Positions 10,062 to 18,853 of a stretch of DNA of 64,000 nt are shown in pieces; positions within the stretch are counted from its first letter, which is position 1, and each line of letters starts with the position of its first letter. A model generated the notes under the pieces. That model saw nothing but the letters and a program-made list of their open reading frames with translations, had not been told where the DNA came from and ran no database searches. The DNA is from Winogradskyella ludwigii. Lineage in GTDB: Bacteria; Bacteroidota; Bacteroidia; Flavobacteriales; Flavobacteriaceae. The stretch is taken from positions 124,001 to 188,000 of the forward strand of contig NZ_JABFDF010000008.1 of assembly GCF_013403985.1 (NCBI RefSeq), given 5' to 3'. A program made the translations under genes and the position numbers.

Positions 10062-10277
10062 AACTAAATACAACTTCAATAATAAATTCGATAACTACTT
10101 TCACTAAATTGATCATAATACTGTTGTTTTTTGATTGATGAATACTATTCGATTTCTAATTGATAGTGTAAATATAAAACAGCTTTAGGCTTATAAAATC
10201 GAAAATATGACGAGTGGTTATTTGATTATGGTAAACGGAAAACTGAATAACAAACTTTAATTGATAGACCAATAATG

Positions 10278-10304
10278 GCTTGCTTAAAATTCTTTTAAAC
10301 AAGC
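10278..10304. repeat. 27-bp imperfect palindrome, possible operator
   Basis: GCTTGCTTAAAA and TTTTAAACAAGC pair at 11 of 12 positions around a TTC spacer. No U-tract follows on either strand, so it is not a terminator. It lies about 75 bases upstream of the predicted -33 box for the lipoprotein/M64 pair, and could be a regulator site for either divergent unit. Confidence 0.4.
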
Positions 10305-10376
10305 AGAAAACACGGTTAAGAATACATGTAACTATTCTCTTTAATATAACGTTGTAAAGATTTAAACGATAAGCCG

Positions 10377-10408
10377 TTTGCGCACAACCACTTTAATACC
10401 TAACTTTA
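10377..10408 (+). promoter_or_regulatory. Predicted promoter of the lipoprotein/M64 pair
   Basis: TTTG at 10377-10380 and TAACTTTA at 10401-10408 are separated by 20 bases, matching the Bacteroidota primary sigma pattern TTTG-N(about 19-21)-TAnnTTTG with one mismatch in the -7 box. The start codon is 28 bases further on. Confidence 0.4.
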
Positions 10409-10435
10409 ACCCTTTAAAAAACTACGGTTTAGCAG

Positions 10436-10924
10436 ATGAGGATTTCAAACATTATAAAGCATACAAGCTTCTTATTTCTGATAATGCTATTACTATCTTG
10501 TGTTACTAAACAAGCTGTTTTGGCTGAAGAAACTCCGGAAAAGATAGAACAGAAACTACTCTTCTTAAATTATGAAATTAATAAAGTAAATGACGTAAGA
10601 AGCATTTCACTTATTAATCAAATAAAAACAGATGGTAAATTGAAAATTAAGAATTCGGCTCACAGTTATACAAACATTGGAGATTTAGAATATCTCATTT
10701 TAGACCAAGATCTTAGTCCGTTAGAGACACATAGCATACAAAATCCGTTAAGAAAAACAGTCGAATTTATAAACGACTCAGGAGAGTTTGAGAAAAAAAC
10801 ATTAGATTTAGACCAAGCTCAATTTTCATTAAAATTACAACTTCAGCCTCGTGCCAAATATGTAGTTATTAACGAAATAACCACAAAAGGAATTATAAAA
10901 CTGAGTACAACAACCATTGAATAA
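10436..10924 (+). CDS. Predicted lipoprotein paired with the M64 peptidase
   Basis: A 162-residue protein with a lipoprotein signal peptide; the lipobox LLLSC places the acylated Cys at position 22. The remainder is a mostly beta domain (LEYLILDQDLSPLETHSIQN) that I do not recognise. The stop is two bases before the M64 peptidase start, so the genes are almost certainly co-transcribed. Because some M64 proteins carry their own N-terminal domain, this lipoprotein may act with the peptidase at the outer membrane, but that is inference from position. Confidence 0.75.
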   Translation: MRISNIIKHTSFLFLIMLLLSCVTKQAVLAEETPEKIEQKLLFLNYEINKVNDVRSISLINQIKTDGKLKIKNSAHSYTNIGDLEYLILDQDLSPLETHSIQNPLRKTVEFINDSGEFEKKTLDLDQAQFSLKLQLQPRAKYVVINEITTKGIIKLSTTTIE

Positions 10925-10926
10925 AT

Positions 10927-12312
10927 ATGAAAAAACTTCTACTCTTAATACTTCTTTCTTATAATTTTCAATTTGTTTATTCTCAAATTTTTGATGTACA
11001 ATCTATAAAAAATTCTGGTGCTGATGACAAGCGCATTAACCTTGTGATTTTAAGTGACGGTTATCAAACTAGTGAATTACCTCAATTTGAAATCGATGCT
11101 ACCAATTTTATGAATGATATGTTTTCTCAAGAACCTTTTGCCAGCTATGAGAATTATTTTAATGTCTATATTATAAAAGTACCATCTAATGAAAGTGGAG
11201 CAACACATCCAGGAACAGCACCAGACGAACCTACTACAGTAGTTCCAACAATAGCTGTAGATAATTATTTTGGAACTGCTTACGACAGTTATAATATTCA
11301 CAGATTACTATTTACGTCTAATACGGCATTAATTAGTACTGTATTGGCTAACAATTTCCCACAATTCGATCAAGCACTTATTATCGTAAATTCAACTTAC
11401 TATGGAGGAAGTGGTGGTCTTTATCCTGTAGCATCCCTAGGCACAAGCGCTAGTGAAATAGCTATCCACGAATTAGGTCATTCCTTTGTAGATTTAAAGG
11501 ACGAATATTACCCTGGAGATTCCTACGCTGGTGAAGCTATAAACATGACTCAAGAAACAGATCCTGCACTTGTAAAATGGAAAAATTGGATAGGAACAGG
11601 TAATGTTGGGATTTATCCTTATGCAACTTCTGGCACTGCAGCAACTTGGAACAGACCTCATCAAACTTGTAAAATGCGTTATCTTGGATATGATTTTTGT
11701 GCGGTTTGTAAGGAAGGTATTATAGAGAAGATTCATAGTTTAGTTTCTCCTATTGATTCTTTTAGTCCAATTGAAACAACGCTTAGTGCCGTTTCATTTC
11801 CACTTAATTTTGAAATAAATACTATTGAAACACTTCCTACAAATACGATAGAAAATACGTGGACGCTTAACACAACAGATTTTGAAACGAATAGCAATAC
11901 AGTTGACATTGAAGAAAGTGATTTATCTGCTGGGACAAATACCTTAACTGTTGTGGTGCATGATGCCACGCCTTTTCTTAATATAGATAACCATGAAACC
12001 ATTCATGTTTCTACCATAACTTGGACTATAGATAATACTTTAGGCATACAAGATATTGCGGCTAACGATTTTAGTTTAACCCTATTTCCAAATCCTGCAA
12101 ATACGACACTTAATATAAAACTTGATAACCTATTGAATAAAGATGTTACTGTTGAAATTGTTAGTCTAGATGGAAAGAGAATAAAATCAGCGCCACTTTT
12201 TAATAATGAAACCACTACTATAGATATTAGCACCATTAGTAATGGTTTATACATCACTAATTTCTACACAGATGGAGTTTTAATCTCAAGTAAAAAACTG
12301 ATTAAAAATTAA
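10927..12312 (+). CDS. M64-family metallopeptidase with T9SS sorting domain
   Basis: A 461-residue secreted zinc peptidase. After a signal peptide (about residues 1-19), residues about 25-270 form the M64 (IgA peptidase-like) domain with the zinc site HELGHSFVDLKDEY, His181, Glu182 and His185. The C-terminal 75 or so residues are a type A T9SS sorting domain (LFPNPANTTLNI, then VEIVSLDGKRI and SSKKLIKN), so the protein should cross the outer membrane by the type IX system and be cleaved by PorU, which is encoded in this window. Natural substrates are unknown; the family name derives from an IgA-cleaving relative. It ends six bases from the convergent DUF4136 gene. Confidence 0.9.
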   Translation: MKKLLLLILLSYNFQFVYSQIFDVQSIKNSGADDKRINLVILSDGYQTSELPQFEIDATNFMNDMFSQEPFASYENYFNVYIIKVPSNESGATHPGTAPDEPTTVVPTIAVDNYFGTAYDSYNIHRLLFTSNTALISTVLANNFPQFDQALIIVNSTYYGGSGGLYPVASLGTSASEIAIHELGHSFVDLKDEYYPGDSYAGEAINMTQETDPALVKWKNWIGTGNVGIYPYATSGTAATWNRPHQTCKMRYLGYDFCAVCKEGIIEKIHSLVSPIDSFSPIETTLSAVSFPLNFEINTIETLPTNTIENTWTLNTTDFETNSNTVDIEESDLSAGTNTLTVVVHDATPFLNIDNHETIHVSTITWTIDNTLGIQDIAANDFSLTLFPNPANTTLNIKLDNLLNKDVTVEIVSLDGKRIKSAPLFNNETTTIDISTISNGLYITNFYTDGVLISSKKLIKN

Positions 12313-12318
12313 GACTAA

Positions 12319-12840
12319 TTATTTAATTTCTGGAGGATAGCTAGATAGGACTTTTTCTATTAATACTTTAAACTTTTCTTCGCGCTTTTCCGGGCTAGCG
12401 TTTGGGCTATATGTGCTTTCACTAACAGCTTGCCAAAACATACCTGTTTTAGTATCATCGACGAATTCAATACTTATTTCTCTGGTATTTTTGTTTCCGC
12501 CTAACGGTAAACCTACAGAAATACCACCACCAATATTTCCACCTGTACCTCCTACTCCAACACCAACATTGCTGTTACTTCTATTTTGAATGTCTTGACT
12601 TTGTATATCGATAAAGAAATCGGGATTTTCTGATCGTGTTAATCCCATGAGGTTCAGTTGAGCATCGAGAGCTTTTATTAAACGCTTGGTATCCAATTCT
12701 GATAAACCTGTTTTCATATCATCAAAATAATCATAGCTTTTGTAATTGCTAAAATCAGTTGATTTTTCATAATCGTAGTTGACTATGGTTCCGCAAGAGG
12801 TTATGATAAATGCTATAAATAGAAATTTTAAATTTTTCAT
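12319..12840 (-). CDS. DUF4136-domain lipoprotein
   Basis: A 173-residue lipoprotein with lipobox IITSC (Cys16). The body matches DUF4136 proteins of Bacteroidota: YDYEKSTDFSNYKSYDYF near the N-terminus and ELDTKRLIKALDAQLNLMGL after it. A glycine-rich stretch (about residues 95-115, VGVGVGGTGGNIGGGISVG) resembles a flexible or membrane-associating loop, followed by EISIEFVDDTKTGMFWQ. Function is unknown; the protein should sit in the envelope. It appears monocistronic. Confidence 0.85.
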   Translation of the reverse strand: MKNLKFLFIAFIITSCGTIVNYDYEKSTDFSNYKSYDYFDDMKTGLSELDTKRLIKALDAQLNLMGLTRSENPDFFIDIQSQDIQNRSNSNVGVGVGGTGGNIGGGISVGLPLGGNKNTREISIEFVDDTKTGMFWQAVSESTYSPNASPEKREEKFKVLIEKVLSSYPPEIK

Positions 12841-12869
12841 CTTTTTACTTTAAAATTACTAAAAACAGA

Positions 12870-13859
12870 TCACTCCTTTACAACAAGTTTTGTTAAACTC
12901 CCGAAGATGGTTGTAATTTCAAGAAAATAAATTCCAGCTTTCAAAACAGACATATCATACCTCATAGTCTTAGTTTCAATAATTTTCTGTCCATTACTCG
13001 AATAAATTTTTAAACACTCAAAATTTTCATTATTTAATCCATAAATAAAAAGAACATCTGAAACTGGATTAGGATAAATATTGATTAGATTATTTTTAAC
13101 CTTAACTAAAGATAAATTTTCGCATGCCATAATAACTTCAGAAATTGAATTACAACCTGATGCATTATTTAAAATAATACCAGAATTATCATTTAAGATT
13201 GAACAGACCAAGTTATTCTCACAAACTGTTAGTTGCGTATTATTAGTAATTTCCAGTGTCAAAGCTGGATTCCATTGCGCTGTATTCAATCGTGAAATAT
13301 CAGACAAAATTGCGTTTTCTGAGAGGTATAAATAAGGGTTTTGAACTCCACCACTTATATTTAAGTTTTCGTTTAAACCATCTAAATCAGTTAATACATC
13401 ATTATTTTCTAAATAAATGGTAACAAATTCACTGATACTACTTGCACCATCTAAAGAAGTTAGTGCAGACATATCTCTTATTAAAAATACCACAGGAACA
13501 TTAACTATATAATTATTTAGAAACAATATATCCTGAAGCATTGGATTATTATCTATAACAATAAAAGAATCCTCACCGTTGAGGCTTGTTATTGTTAGTG
13601 CATCTAATCCTTGCATATTTTCAAGAGAAGTATCTGTAATTGAAAGACCTCCTACAGAATTAATTTCAGATAATCCTGAAACATCTACAACATCATTACC
13701 TAATACAATAAGAAAGCCATCTATAGATTCACAATTTGGATATAAGCTCACAAAACTATCTACTTCTGCTTGACTAGTGAAAACAACATTGCCTTCAGGA
13801 CACTGTCCAAAACCAATAATAGCAAAAAACAAAGAGAATACGAGTAATATTTTTTTCAT
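12870..13859 (-). CDS. Receptor L-domain/leucine-rich protein with T9SS sorting domain
   Basis: Starting at the ATG at 13859 (MKKILLVFSLFF) gives a clean signal peptide ending GFGQ; an ATG at 13883 would add eight residues. The 329-residue protein carries irregular leucine-rich or receptor L-type repeats between about residues 35 and 190 (VDVSGLSEINSVGGLSITDT, LTSLDGASSISEFVTIYLEN), then a Cys-containing segment and a C-terminal T9SS type A domain (INIYPNPVSDVLFIYG to LTKLVVKE). It should be secreted or surface-attached through PorU/PorV and could mediate adhesion. No enzymatic motif is visible. Confidence 0.85.
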   Translation of the reverse strand: MKKILLVFSLFFAIIGFGQCPEGNVVFTSQAEVDSFVSLYPNCESIDGFLIVLGNDVVDVSGLSEINSVGGLSITDTSLENMQGLDALTITSLNGEDSFIVIDNNPMLQDILFLNNYIVNVPVVFLIRDMSALTSLDGASSISEFVTIYLENNDVLTDLDGLNENLNISGGVQNPYLYLSENAILSDISRLNTAQWNPALTLEITNNTQLTVCENNLVCSILNDNSGIILNNASGCNSISEVIMACENLSLVKVKNNLINIYPNPVSDVLFIYGLNNENFECLKIYSSNGQKIIETKTMRYDMSVLKAGIYFLEITTIFGSLTKLVVKE

Positions 13860-13929
13860 ACAAAGCTGATTAAAAAGATTCATTTTAAGAGCTTCAAATT
13901 ACAAAAAAAGATGGTTACAAACCCTACAA

Positions 13930-14643
13930 TTACTTACCTTCTTCCTCAGGTTCAATAGCTTTCGTCAAAGAAGACGAAATAATACCTGTAGGAATAGCCA
14001 CAACCCCTAAACCTATTAATAACATAAAAAATGTAAAAATGCGACCTCCAACAGTTATTGGATAAACATCTCCATAACCAACTGTTGTTAACGTCACTAT
14101 AGACCACCAAAGACTAGAAAATATAGAAGAAAAATGCTCTGGTTGTGCTTCGTTTTCAAAATAATAAATGCCAACAGCTGTAAAATAGATAAGCATTAAG
14201 GTAATAATCATAAATAAGATGATCTGTTCTTTTGCTAGTATCATTGCATTTGCAAAATGGCGCATCGCCTTATTATAGCGTACTAATTTGAACAGTCTAA
14301 ATAAGCGGAACATTCTAAGTAAACGTAAGGAACGTAAATCAATACCAAAAGAAAGATAAAATGGTAGAATAGCCAGAAAATCTACTATTCCGAAAAAACT
14401 AAAAATAAATTTAGGTTTACTATCTGCAACATAAATACGTGCTAGATACTCAAAGGTAAAAATGATAACACAAAATGCTTCAATTACATTTAAGATTAAT
14501 CGTGTTTGAGGCTTTAAATCTGGTAATGTTTCTATCGAAAAAGTGATGACCGAAAAAACAATTAAAAACTGAATGAAATAAGCAAAGCGTTTGCTCTCTT
14601 TATTATCATTCAGTTCTACTAGATTTTTAAGATATGCTTTCAT
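13930..14643 (-). CDS. Voltage-gated-type potassium channel
   Basis: A 237-residue six-helix channel subunit. The S4-like segment at residues 102-123 (LRSLRLLRMFRLFRLFKLVR) carries Arg or Lys at every third position, as in a voltage sensor. The pore loop holds the potassium selectivity filter TVGYGD at residues 187-192, followed by the last helix. The family assembles as a tetramer in the cytoplasmic membrane. It starts just after obgE on the same strand (eight bases between), so it may be co-transcribed with obgE. No RCK or cyclic-nucleotide domain is present. Confidence 0.92.
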   Translation of the reverse strand: MKAYLKNLVELNDNKESKRFAYFIQFLIVFSVITFSIETLPDLKPQTRLILNVIEAFCVIIFTFEYLARIYVADSKPKFIFSFFGIVDFLAILPFYLSFGIDLRSLRLLRMFRLFRLFKLVRYNKAMRHFANAMILAKEQIILFMIITLMLIYFTAVGIYYFENEAQPEHFSSIFSSLWWSIVTLTTVGYGDVYPITVGGRIFTFFMLLIGLGVVAIPTGIISSSLTKAIEPEEEGK

Positions 14644-14651
14644 TCTAAAAT

Positions 14652-15650
14652 TTAGACATTAAGCATCTTCCAAAGCGTATCTTTTAACTGAGTAAGTCCT
14701 TGTTGTGCTACAGAAGAGATAAACATATAATCAGCTTCTAAATCTTTATCTAGAATTGTAGATATTTCACCTTTTAATTCGTCATCTAACATATCCGATT
14801 TTGATACCACAACGAAACGGTCTTTATCTAACATTTCAGGATTGTAACGTCTTAATTCATCAACTAAAATTTCATATTGCTTAACAATATCTGCAGCATC
14901 TGCAGGAATTAAAAACAATAGAATAGAATTACGTTCAATATGTCTTAAGAAATAATATCCTAGACCTTTACCTTCTGCTGCACCTTCAATAATACCAGGA
15001 ATATCTGCCATTACAAAAGATTTAAAATCGCGATATTCTACAATCCCTAAGTTGGGCTTTAATGTTGTAAACTCATAATCTGCAATTTTAGGTTTTGCAG
15101 AAGTTAAAACAGAAAGTAACGTTGATTTACCTGCATTAGGAAAACCTACTAGGCCAACATCTGCCAATACTTTTAATTCTAAAGTAATATCACTTTCTTC
15201 AAGTGGAATACCAGGTTGTGCATAACGCGGAGTTTGATTTACTGAATTTTTAAAATGCCAGTTTCCTCGGCCTCCCATACCACCTTGAGCAACGATCCTT
15301 TCTTCACCTTCTTCCGTGATTTCGAATAAAATAGTATCCGATTCAGAATCTCTTACTACAGTACCCAATGGCACATCTATGTAAGTATCTTCTCCGTCTG
15401 CACCTGTACATCTCCCAGAACTACCATGAGAACCATGACCTGCTTTAAAGTGTCTTTTAAACTTTAAGTGAATAAGTGTCCAAAGGTTAGAGTTACCGCG
15501 AATAATTACGTGACCTCCACGACCTCCATCTCCTCCATCTGGTCCACCTTTCATTATATATTTTTCGCGATGCAAATGCGCAGATCCTTTACCTCCATTA
15601 CCAGAAGATACGTGCATTTTTACGTAATCAACAAAATTTCCTTCAGTCAT
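14652..15650 (-). CDS. obgE: Obg-family GTPase ObgE
   Basis: A 332-residue GTPase. Residues 1-158 form the glycine-rich Obg fold ([28 protein letters not shown]). The G domain follows with P-loop GFPNAGKST (169-177), switch TTLKPNLG, G3 [10 protein letters not shown] and G4 SKSD. The C-terminal OCT domain of longer Obg proteins is absent, as is common in Bacteroidota. Obg acts in ribosome assembly and growth or stress control on the large subunit. It lies downstream of hpt-adk on the same strand, a conserved pairing of adk with obg. Confidence 0.96.
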   Translation of the reverse strand: MTEGNFVDYVKMHVSSGNGGKGSAHLHREKYIMKGGPDGGDGGRGGHVIIRGNSNLWTLIHLKFKRHFKAGHGSHGSSGRCTGADGEDTYIDVPLGTVVRDSESDTILFEITEEGEERIVAQGGMGGRGNWHFKNSVNQTPRYAQPGIPLEESDITLELKVLADVGLVGFPNAGKSTLLSVLTSAKPKIADYEFTTLKPNLGIVEYRDFKSFVMADIPGIIEGAAEGKGLGYYFLRHIERNSILLFLIPADAADIVKQYEILVDELRRYNPEMLDKDRFVVVSKSDMLDDELKGEISTILDKDLEADYMFISSVAQQGLTQLKDTLWKMLNV

Positions 15651-15735
15651 ACTTACCTTCCCATAAACATGGGAATCTTATTAGTTAAAATATTATGCTT
15701 TGTTTAAGTTCTTATGATTAGAACTCAATAACGTC

Positions 15736-16854
15736 TTACAATTTATCAATTACAGTACTTAATCGCACTGTAATTTCTTCAATACTACCAACACCATCAG
15801 CACCAAAATATTTATTTTGAGCAGAATAATAGTCTTTTAATATCGCTGTTTTATTGTAATATTCTTTAATTCGGTTTCTTATAATACTCTCGTCGGCATC
15901 ATCAGGTCTTCCGCTTGTTTTTCCTCTTTCAAGTAAACGTTTAACTAAAACCTCATCATCAACCTCAAGTGCTACCATAGCATCTATTTGAGAATCTTTG
16001 TTATCCATTAACTCATCTAATGCTTTAGCTTGTGCATTTGTTCTTGGAAAACCATCGAAAATAAAACCATTGGCATCGGCATTTTTCTCGACCTCTTTAT
16101 TCAACATATCAATAGTAACTTGATCTGGCACTAATTCTCCTTTGTCTATAAAAGATTTTGCTAACATTCCTAAAGCGGTTTTGTTTTTGATATTATATCT
16201 AAAAACATCACCTGTAGAGATGTGTATTAAATCGTATTTCTCTTTTAAGAAATTAGCTTGCGTTCCTTTACCTGCACCTGGAGGGCCAAATAGTACTATG
16301 TTCGTCATATGTTGTGTGGTTTTTAATTGATATACATCTGGTAAATCTCTTCCTAAACCATCGTAATCTAGTCCATAGCCCACGATAAATTTATCTGAAA
16401 TTTCTTTACCAATATAATGAAGTTTAAAATCTTTGCTGTAAGCTTCAGGTTTGTAAAACAAAGTTGCAATGAGTAATTGTTTTACATTTTCATTTTCAAA
16501 AATACGATGTACTTCTTCTAATGTATTTCCAGAATCTATAATATCTTCTAAAATAACAACGGTTCTATCTGTTAAATCCTGAGTCAATCCAATAAGACGT
16601 TGAATGTCTTCAGTAGACTTTACACCTTCATAAGACGCTAGTTTAATAAAAGTAACCTCACATGCTTTTGGGTATTTCTTTACAAAATCGCTCACTAGCA
16701 TAAATGAACCATTCAAAATTCCAATAAAAACGGGTACTTCGTCACCTAAATCAGCTGCGATATCATCTGCCATTTTTTGGACAGCAATATCTATTTCTTT
16801 TGCAGATATAAACGGTTTGAAGTATAAATCGTGAAGCTTTATCACAGTTATCAT
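15736..16854 (-). CDS. adk: Fused hypoxanthine phosphoribosyltransferase-adenylate kinase
   Basis: A 372-residue bifunctional protein. Residues 1-180 are a hypoxanthine phosphoribosyltransferase with the PRPP loop ILEDIIDSGNT (101-111), which salvages hypoxanthine or guanine to nucleotide. Residues 183-372 are a short-type adenylate kinase with P-loop GPPGAGKGT (190-198), DVFR, GFPR and a short LID. Met183 coincides with the natural start of stand-alone Adk, and the linker is only a few residues (QLKTTQH), so the fusion looks like a simple in-frame join. One polypeptide therefore makes IMP/GMP and balances AMP, ADP and ATP. A -7 box lies just upstream and purK is divergent. Confidence 0.95.
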   Translation of the reverse strand: MITVIKLHDLYFKPFISAKEIDIAVQKMADDIAADLGDEVPVFIGILNGSFMLVSDFVKKYPKACEVTFIKLASYEGVKSTEDIQRLIGLTQDLTDRTVVILEDIIDSGNTLEEVHRIFENENVKQLLIATLFYKPEAYSKDFKLHYIGKEISDKFIVGYGLDYDGLGRDLPDVYQLKTTQHMTNIVLFGPPGAGKGTQANFLKEKYDLIHISTGDVFRYNIKNKTALGMLAKSFIDKGELVPDQVTIDMLNKEVEKNADANGFIFDGFPRTNAQAKALDELMDNKDSQIDAMVALEVDDEVLVKRLLERGKTSGRPDDADESIIRNRIKEYYNKTAILKDYYSAQNKYFGADGVGSIEEITVRLSTVIDKL

Positions 16855-16866
16855 ATTTTAGAATTG

Positions 16867-16874
16867 CAAAGATA
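16867..16874 (-). promoter_or_regulatory. -7 promoter element TATCTTTG before hpt-adk
   Basis: Exact TAnnTTTG match on the minus strand, 12 bases before the hpt-adk ATG, which implies a very short leader. The same octamer precedes the tRNA-Val genes and the candidate small RNA of this window. Confidence 0.45.
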
Positions 16875-16939
16875 CATATTTGATAGCCGATTGCCCATTT
16901 TTTGATTTACGAATTTAGAAGTATGTATCATTTTTAGTT

Positions 16940-16947
16940 TATTTTTG
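16940..16947 (+). promoter_or_regulatory. -7 promoter element TATTTTTG before purK
   Basis: Exact TAnnTTTG match 53 bases before the purK start. The surrounding 12-mer TTATTTTTGTGG is found again upstream of gcvP. No good -33 element is seen. Confidence 0.45.
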
Positions 16948-17000
16948 TGGTAAATAAGGTCGAATTTTAAAAAACATTTCCAATTCTCTGGAAAATAAGT

Positions 17001-18155
17001 ATGAACTATTTTTCTTCTAATTTCAAACTCGGTATTCTTGGTGGTGGTCAACTTGGTAAAATGATGCTCTCTGACACACGCAAATTTGATATTTACACTT
17101 GCGTTATAGATCCTAGTCCAGAAGCACCATCACGACTCGCTTGCGATGAATTTACTATTGGTGATTTAATGGATTACCAAACCGTTGTAGACTTCGGAAA
17201 AAAAGTAAATGTTTTAACTTTTGAAATTGAAAACGTTAATGTTGATGCCTTAGAAACCCTTGAAAAAGAAGGTGTAAAAGTTTTCCCTTCTTCTAAAACA
17301 TTAAGAACCATTCATAATAAAGCGACTCAAAAATTATTTTATCGCGATAATGACATTCCAACTGCTGAATTTTCAAGATTTGCTTACACTTCTGAAATTG
17401 ATGAAGCGGTTGACAATGGAGGATTAAGCTATCCTTTTGTATGGAAAAGTGCGCGATTTGGTTATGATGGCACAGGTGTAAAAGTGGTTAGAAGTCTTTC
17501 GGATTTAAGTGATTTACCCAATGTAGAATGTATCACCGAAAAGTTAATTCCTTTTAAAAATGAATTAGCTGTCATCGTTGCGAGAAACGAAAAAGGAGAT
17601 GTAAAAACATATCCTGTGGTAGAGATGGAATTTCATCCAGAAGCTAACCAAGTTGAATATGTTATTTGTCCGGCTCGTATTCCTGATGCCATTGCAAAAA
17701 AAGCAGAAGCAGTCGCTTTAAAGGTCGCTTCTACTTTTAAACACGTTGGTTTATTGGCTGTTGAAATGTTTCAGACTGAAAACGATGAAATCTTAGTAAA
17801 CGAAGTTGCACCAAGACCACATAACTCTGGCCATTACAGTATTGAAGCAAGCTACACGTCTCAATTTGAACAACAAATTAGATGTGTCTTAGGATTACCT
17901 CTTGGTAATACAGAAAGTAAAGTCGCTGGTGTTATGGTAAATCTTGTAGGCGCAGAAGGTTATACTGGTAATGTAGTCTATAAGAATATAGAAAACATTT
18001 TAGCTATGGACGGCGTTACACCTCACATTTATGGTAAAAAGCAAACACGGCCTTTTAGAAAAATGGGGCATGTTACTATTGTAAATAAAGATATTGTAGT
18101 AGCACGAGAAATTGCAGGACAAGTAAAACAAATGATCGAAGTTATCAGTGAATAA
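17001..18155 (+). CDS. purK: 5-(carboxyamino)imidazole ribonucleotide synthase
   Basis: A 384-residue ATP-grasp enzyme that makes N5-CAIR from AIR, bicarbonate and ATP in purine synthesis. The N-terminal Rossmann-like domain has LGILGGGQLGKMM (about residues 9-21), the ATP-grasp core contains VWKSARFGYDGTG and ITEKLIPFKNELAVIVAR, and the metal/ATP site is EMF..NEVAPRPHNSGHYSIEA. Length is normal for PurK. purE follows 218 bases downstream on the same strand; the two enzymes act in sequence. The divergent neighbour hpt-adk is also a purine gene. Confidence 0.96.
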   Translation: MNYFSSNFKLGILGGGQLGKMMLSDTRKFDIYTCVIDPSPEAPSRLACDEFTIGDLMDYQTVVDFGKKVNVLTFEIENVNVDALETLEKEGVKVFPSSKTLRTIHNKATQKLFYRDNDIPTAEFSRFAYTSEIDEAVDNGGLSYPFVWKSARFGYDGTGVKVVRSLSDLSDLPNVECITEKLIPFKNELAVIVARNEKGDVKTYPVVEMEFHPEANQVEYVICPARIPDAIAKKAEAVALKVASTFKHVGLLAVEMFQTENDEILVNEVAPRPHNSGHYSIEASYTSQFEQQIRCVLGLPLGNTESKVAGVMVNLVGAEGYTGNVVYKNIENILAMDGVTPHIYGKKQTRPFRKMGHVTIVNKDIVVAREIAGQVKQMIEVISE

Positions 18156-18296
18156 CTAAAGTTTAAGCACCTTCAATAGTTTTATTATTTCATTTAGCAA
18201 ATCATTACATTTCAACTTTAAGAAAGACCAAAACCTATTTTATTACTTTCTGTTAACAGATTCAAAAAAATTGGTATTACTACCTTAGTTGCCTTA

Positions 18297-18343
18297 ACTT
18301 TGGTATCATCATTTTGTACCCTATAACCAAGGATACCAAAAGT
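18297..18343 (+). promoter_or_regulatory. Long inverted repeat in the purE leader region
   Basis: ACTTTGGTATC (18297-18307) pairs with GATACCAAAAGT (18332-18343) over 11 bp with one bulged A, enclosing a 24-base loop. It ends 30 bases before the purE ATG. There is no U-tract, so it is not a terminator. It could be an RNA leader structure or a paired operator controlling purE. A partial third copy (TTGGTATTACTACC) lies about 25 bases upstream. Confidence 0.4.
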
Positions 18344-18373
18344 AATATTATCAAAAAATAATCAACACAGAGA

Positions 18374-18853
18374 ATGAGTAAAGTAGCCGTAATAATGGGA
18401 AGTAACAGCGACATGCCAATAATGCAAGACGCTATAGATATATTAAAAGAATTTGATATTGAAGTTGAAGTTGATATCGTTTCTGCACATCGTACACCCG
18501 AAAAGTTATTCGATTTCAGTAAAAACGCACACACTAGAGGTATCAAAGTTATTATCGCTGGTGCTGGTGGAGCTGCACATTTACCAGGTATGGTTGCCTC
18601 TTTATCACCATTACCAATTATTGGAGTGCCTGTAAAAAGTAGTAATTCTATTGACGGTTGGGATTCTGTATTATCTATTTTACAAATGCCAGGCGGAGTT
18701 CCTGTAGCAACTGTAGCTCTTAATGGCGCTAAAAACGCTGGGATTTTAGCGGCTCAGATATTAGGTAGTGCAGACCAAAGTATTTTAAACAAAATAGTAG
18801 ATTATAAGGAAGGGTTGAAAGCAAAGGTTATTGATTCTGCTAAGGGTTTATAA
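18374..18853 (+). CDS. purE: 5-(carboxyamino)imidazole ribonucleotide mutase
   Basis: A 159-residue class I PurE, which converts N5-CAIR to CAIR. The signature phosphate and substrate loop GSNSDMP is at residues 9-15, followed by VSAHRTPEKLFDF and the conserved IIAGAGGAAHLPGM, with the class I core VPVKSS and LSILQMPGGVPVATVA. It works directly after PurK as an octamer in the cytoplasm. Its end lies immediately next to a hairpin whose terminator geometry is better on the opposite strand. Confidence 0.97.
   Translation: MSKVAVIMGSNSDMPIMQDAIDILKEFDIEVEVDIVSAHRTPEKLFDFSKNAHTRGIKVIIAGAGGAAHLPGMVASLSPLPIIGVPVKSSNSIDGWDSVLSILQMPGGVPVATVALNGAKNAGILAAQILGSADQSILNKIVDYKEGLKAKVIDSAKGL

Larger units (their letters stand above)
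10080..10435. other. Divergent intergenic region, no gene seen
   Basis: This 356-base stretch separates the LytS/LytTR operon from the lipoprotein/M64 pair. I see no open frame with a protein-like composition. It holds a 12-bp-arm palindrome at 10278-10304 and a plausible promoter at 10377-10408, described separately. Confidence 0.6.

Noticed and set aside
16851..17051. Minus-strand open frame upstream of hpt-adk
   Set aside because: It overlaps two promoters and the purK start and has no protein-like composition.
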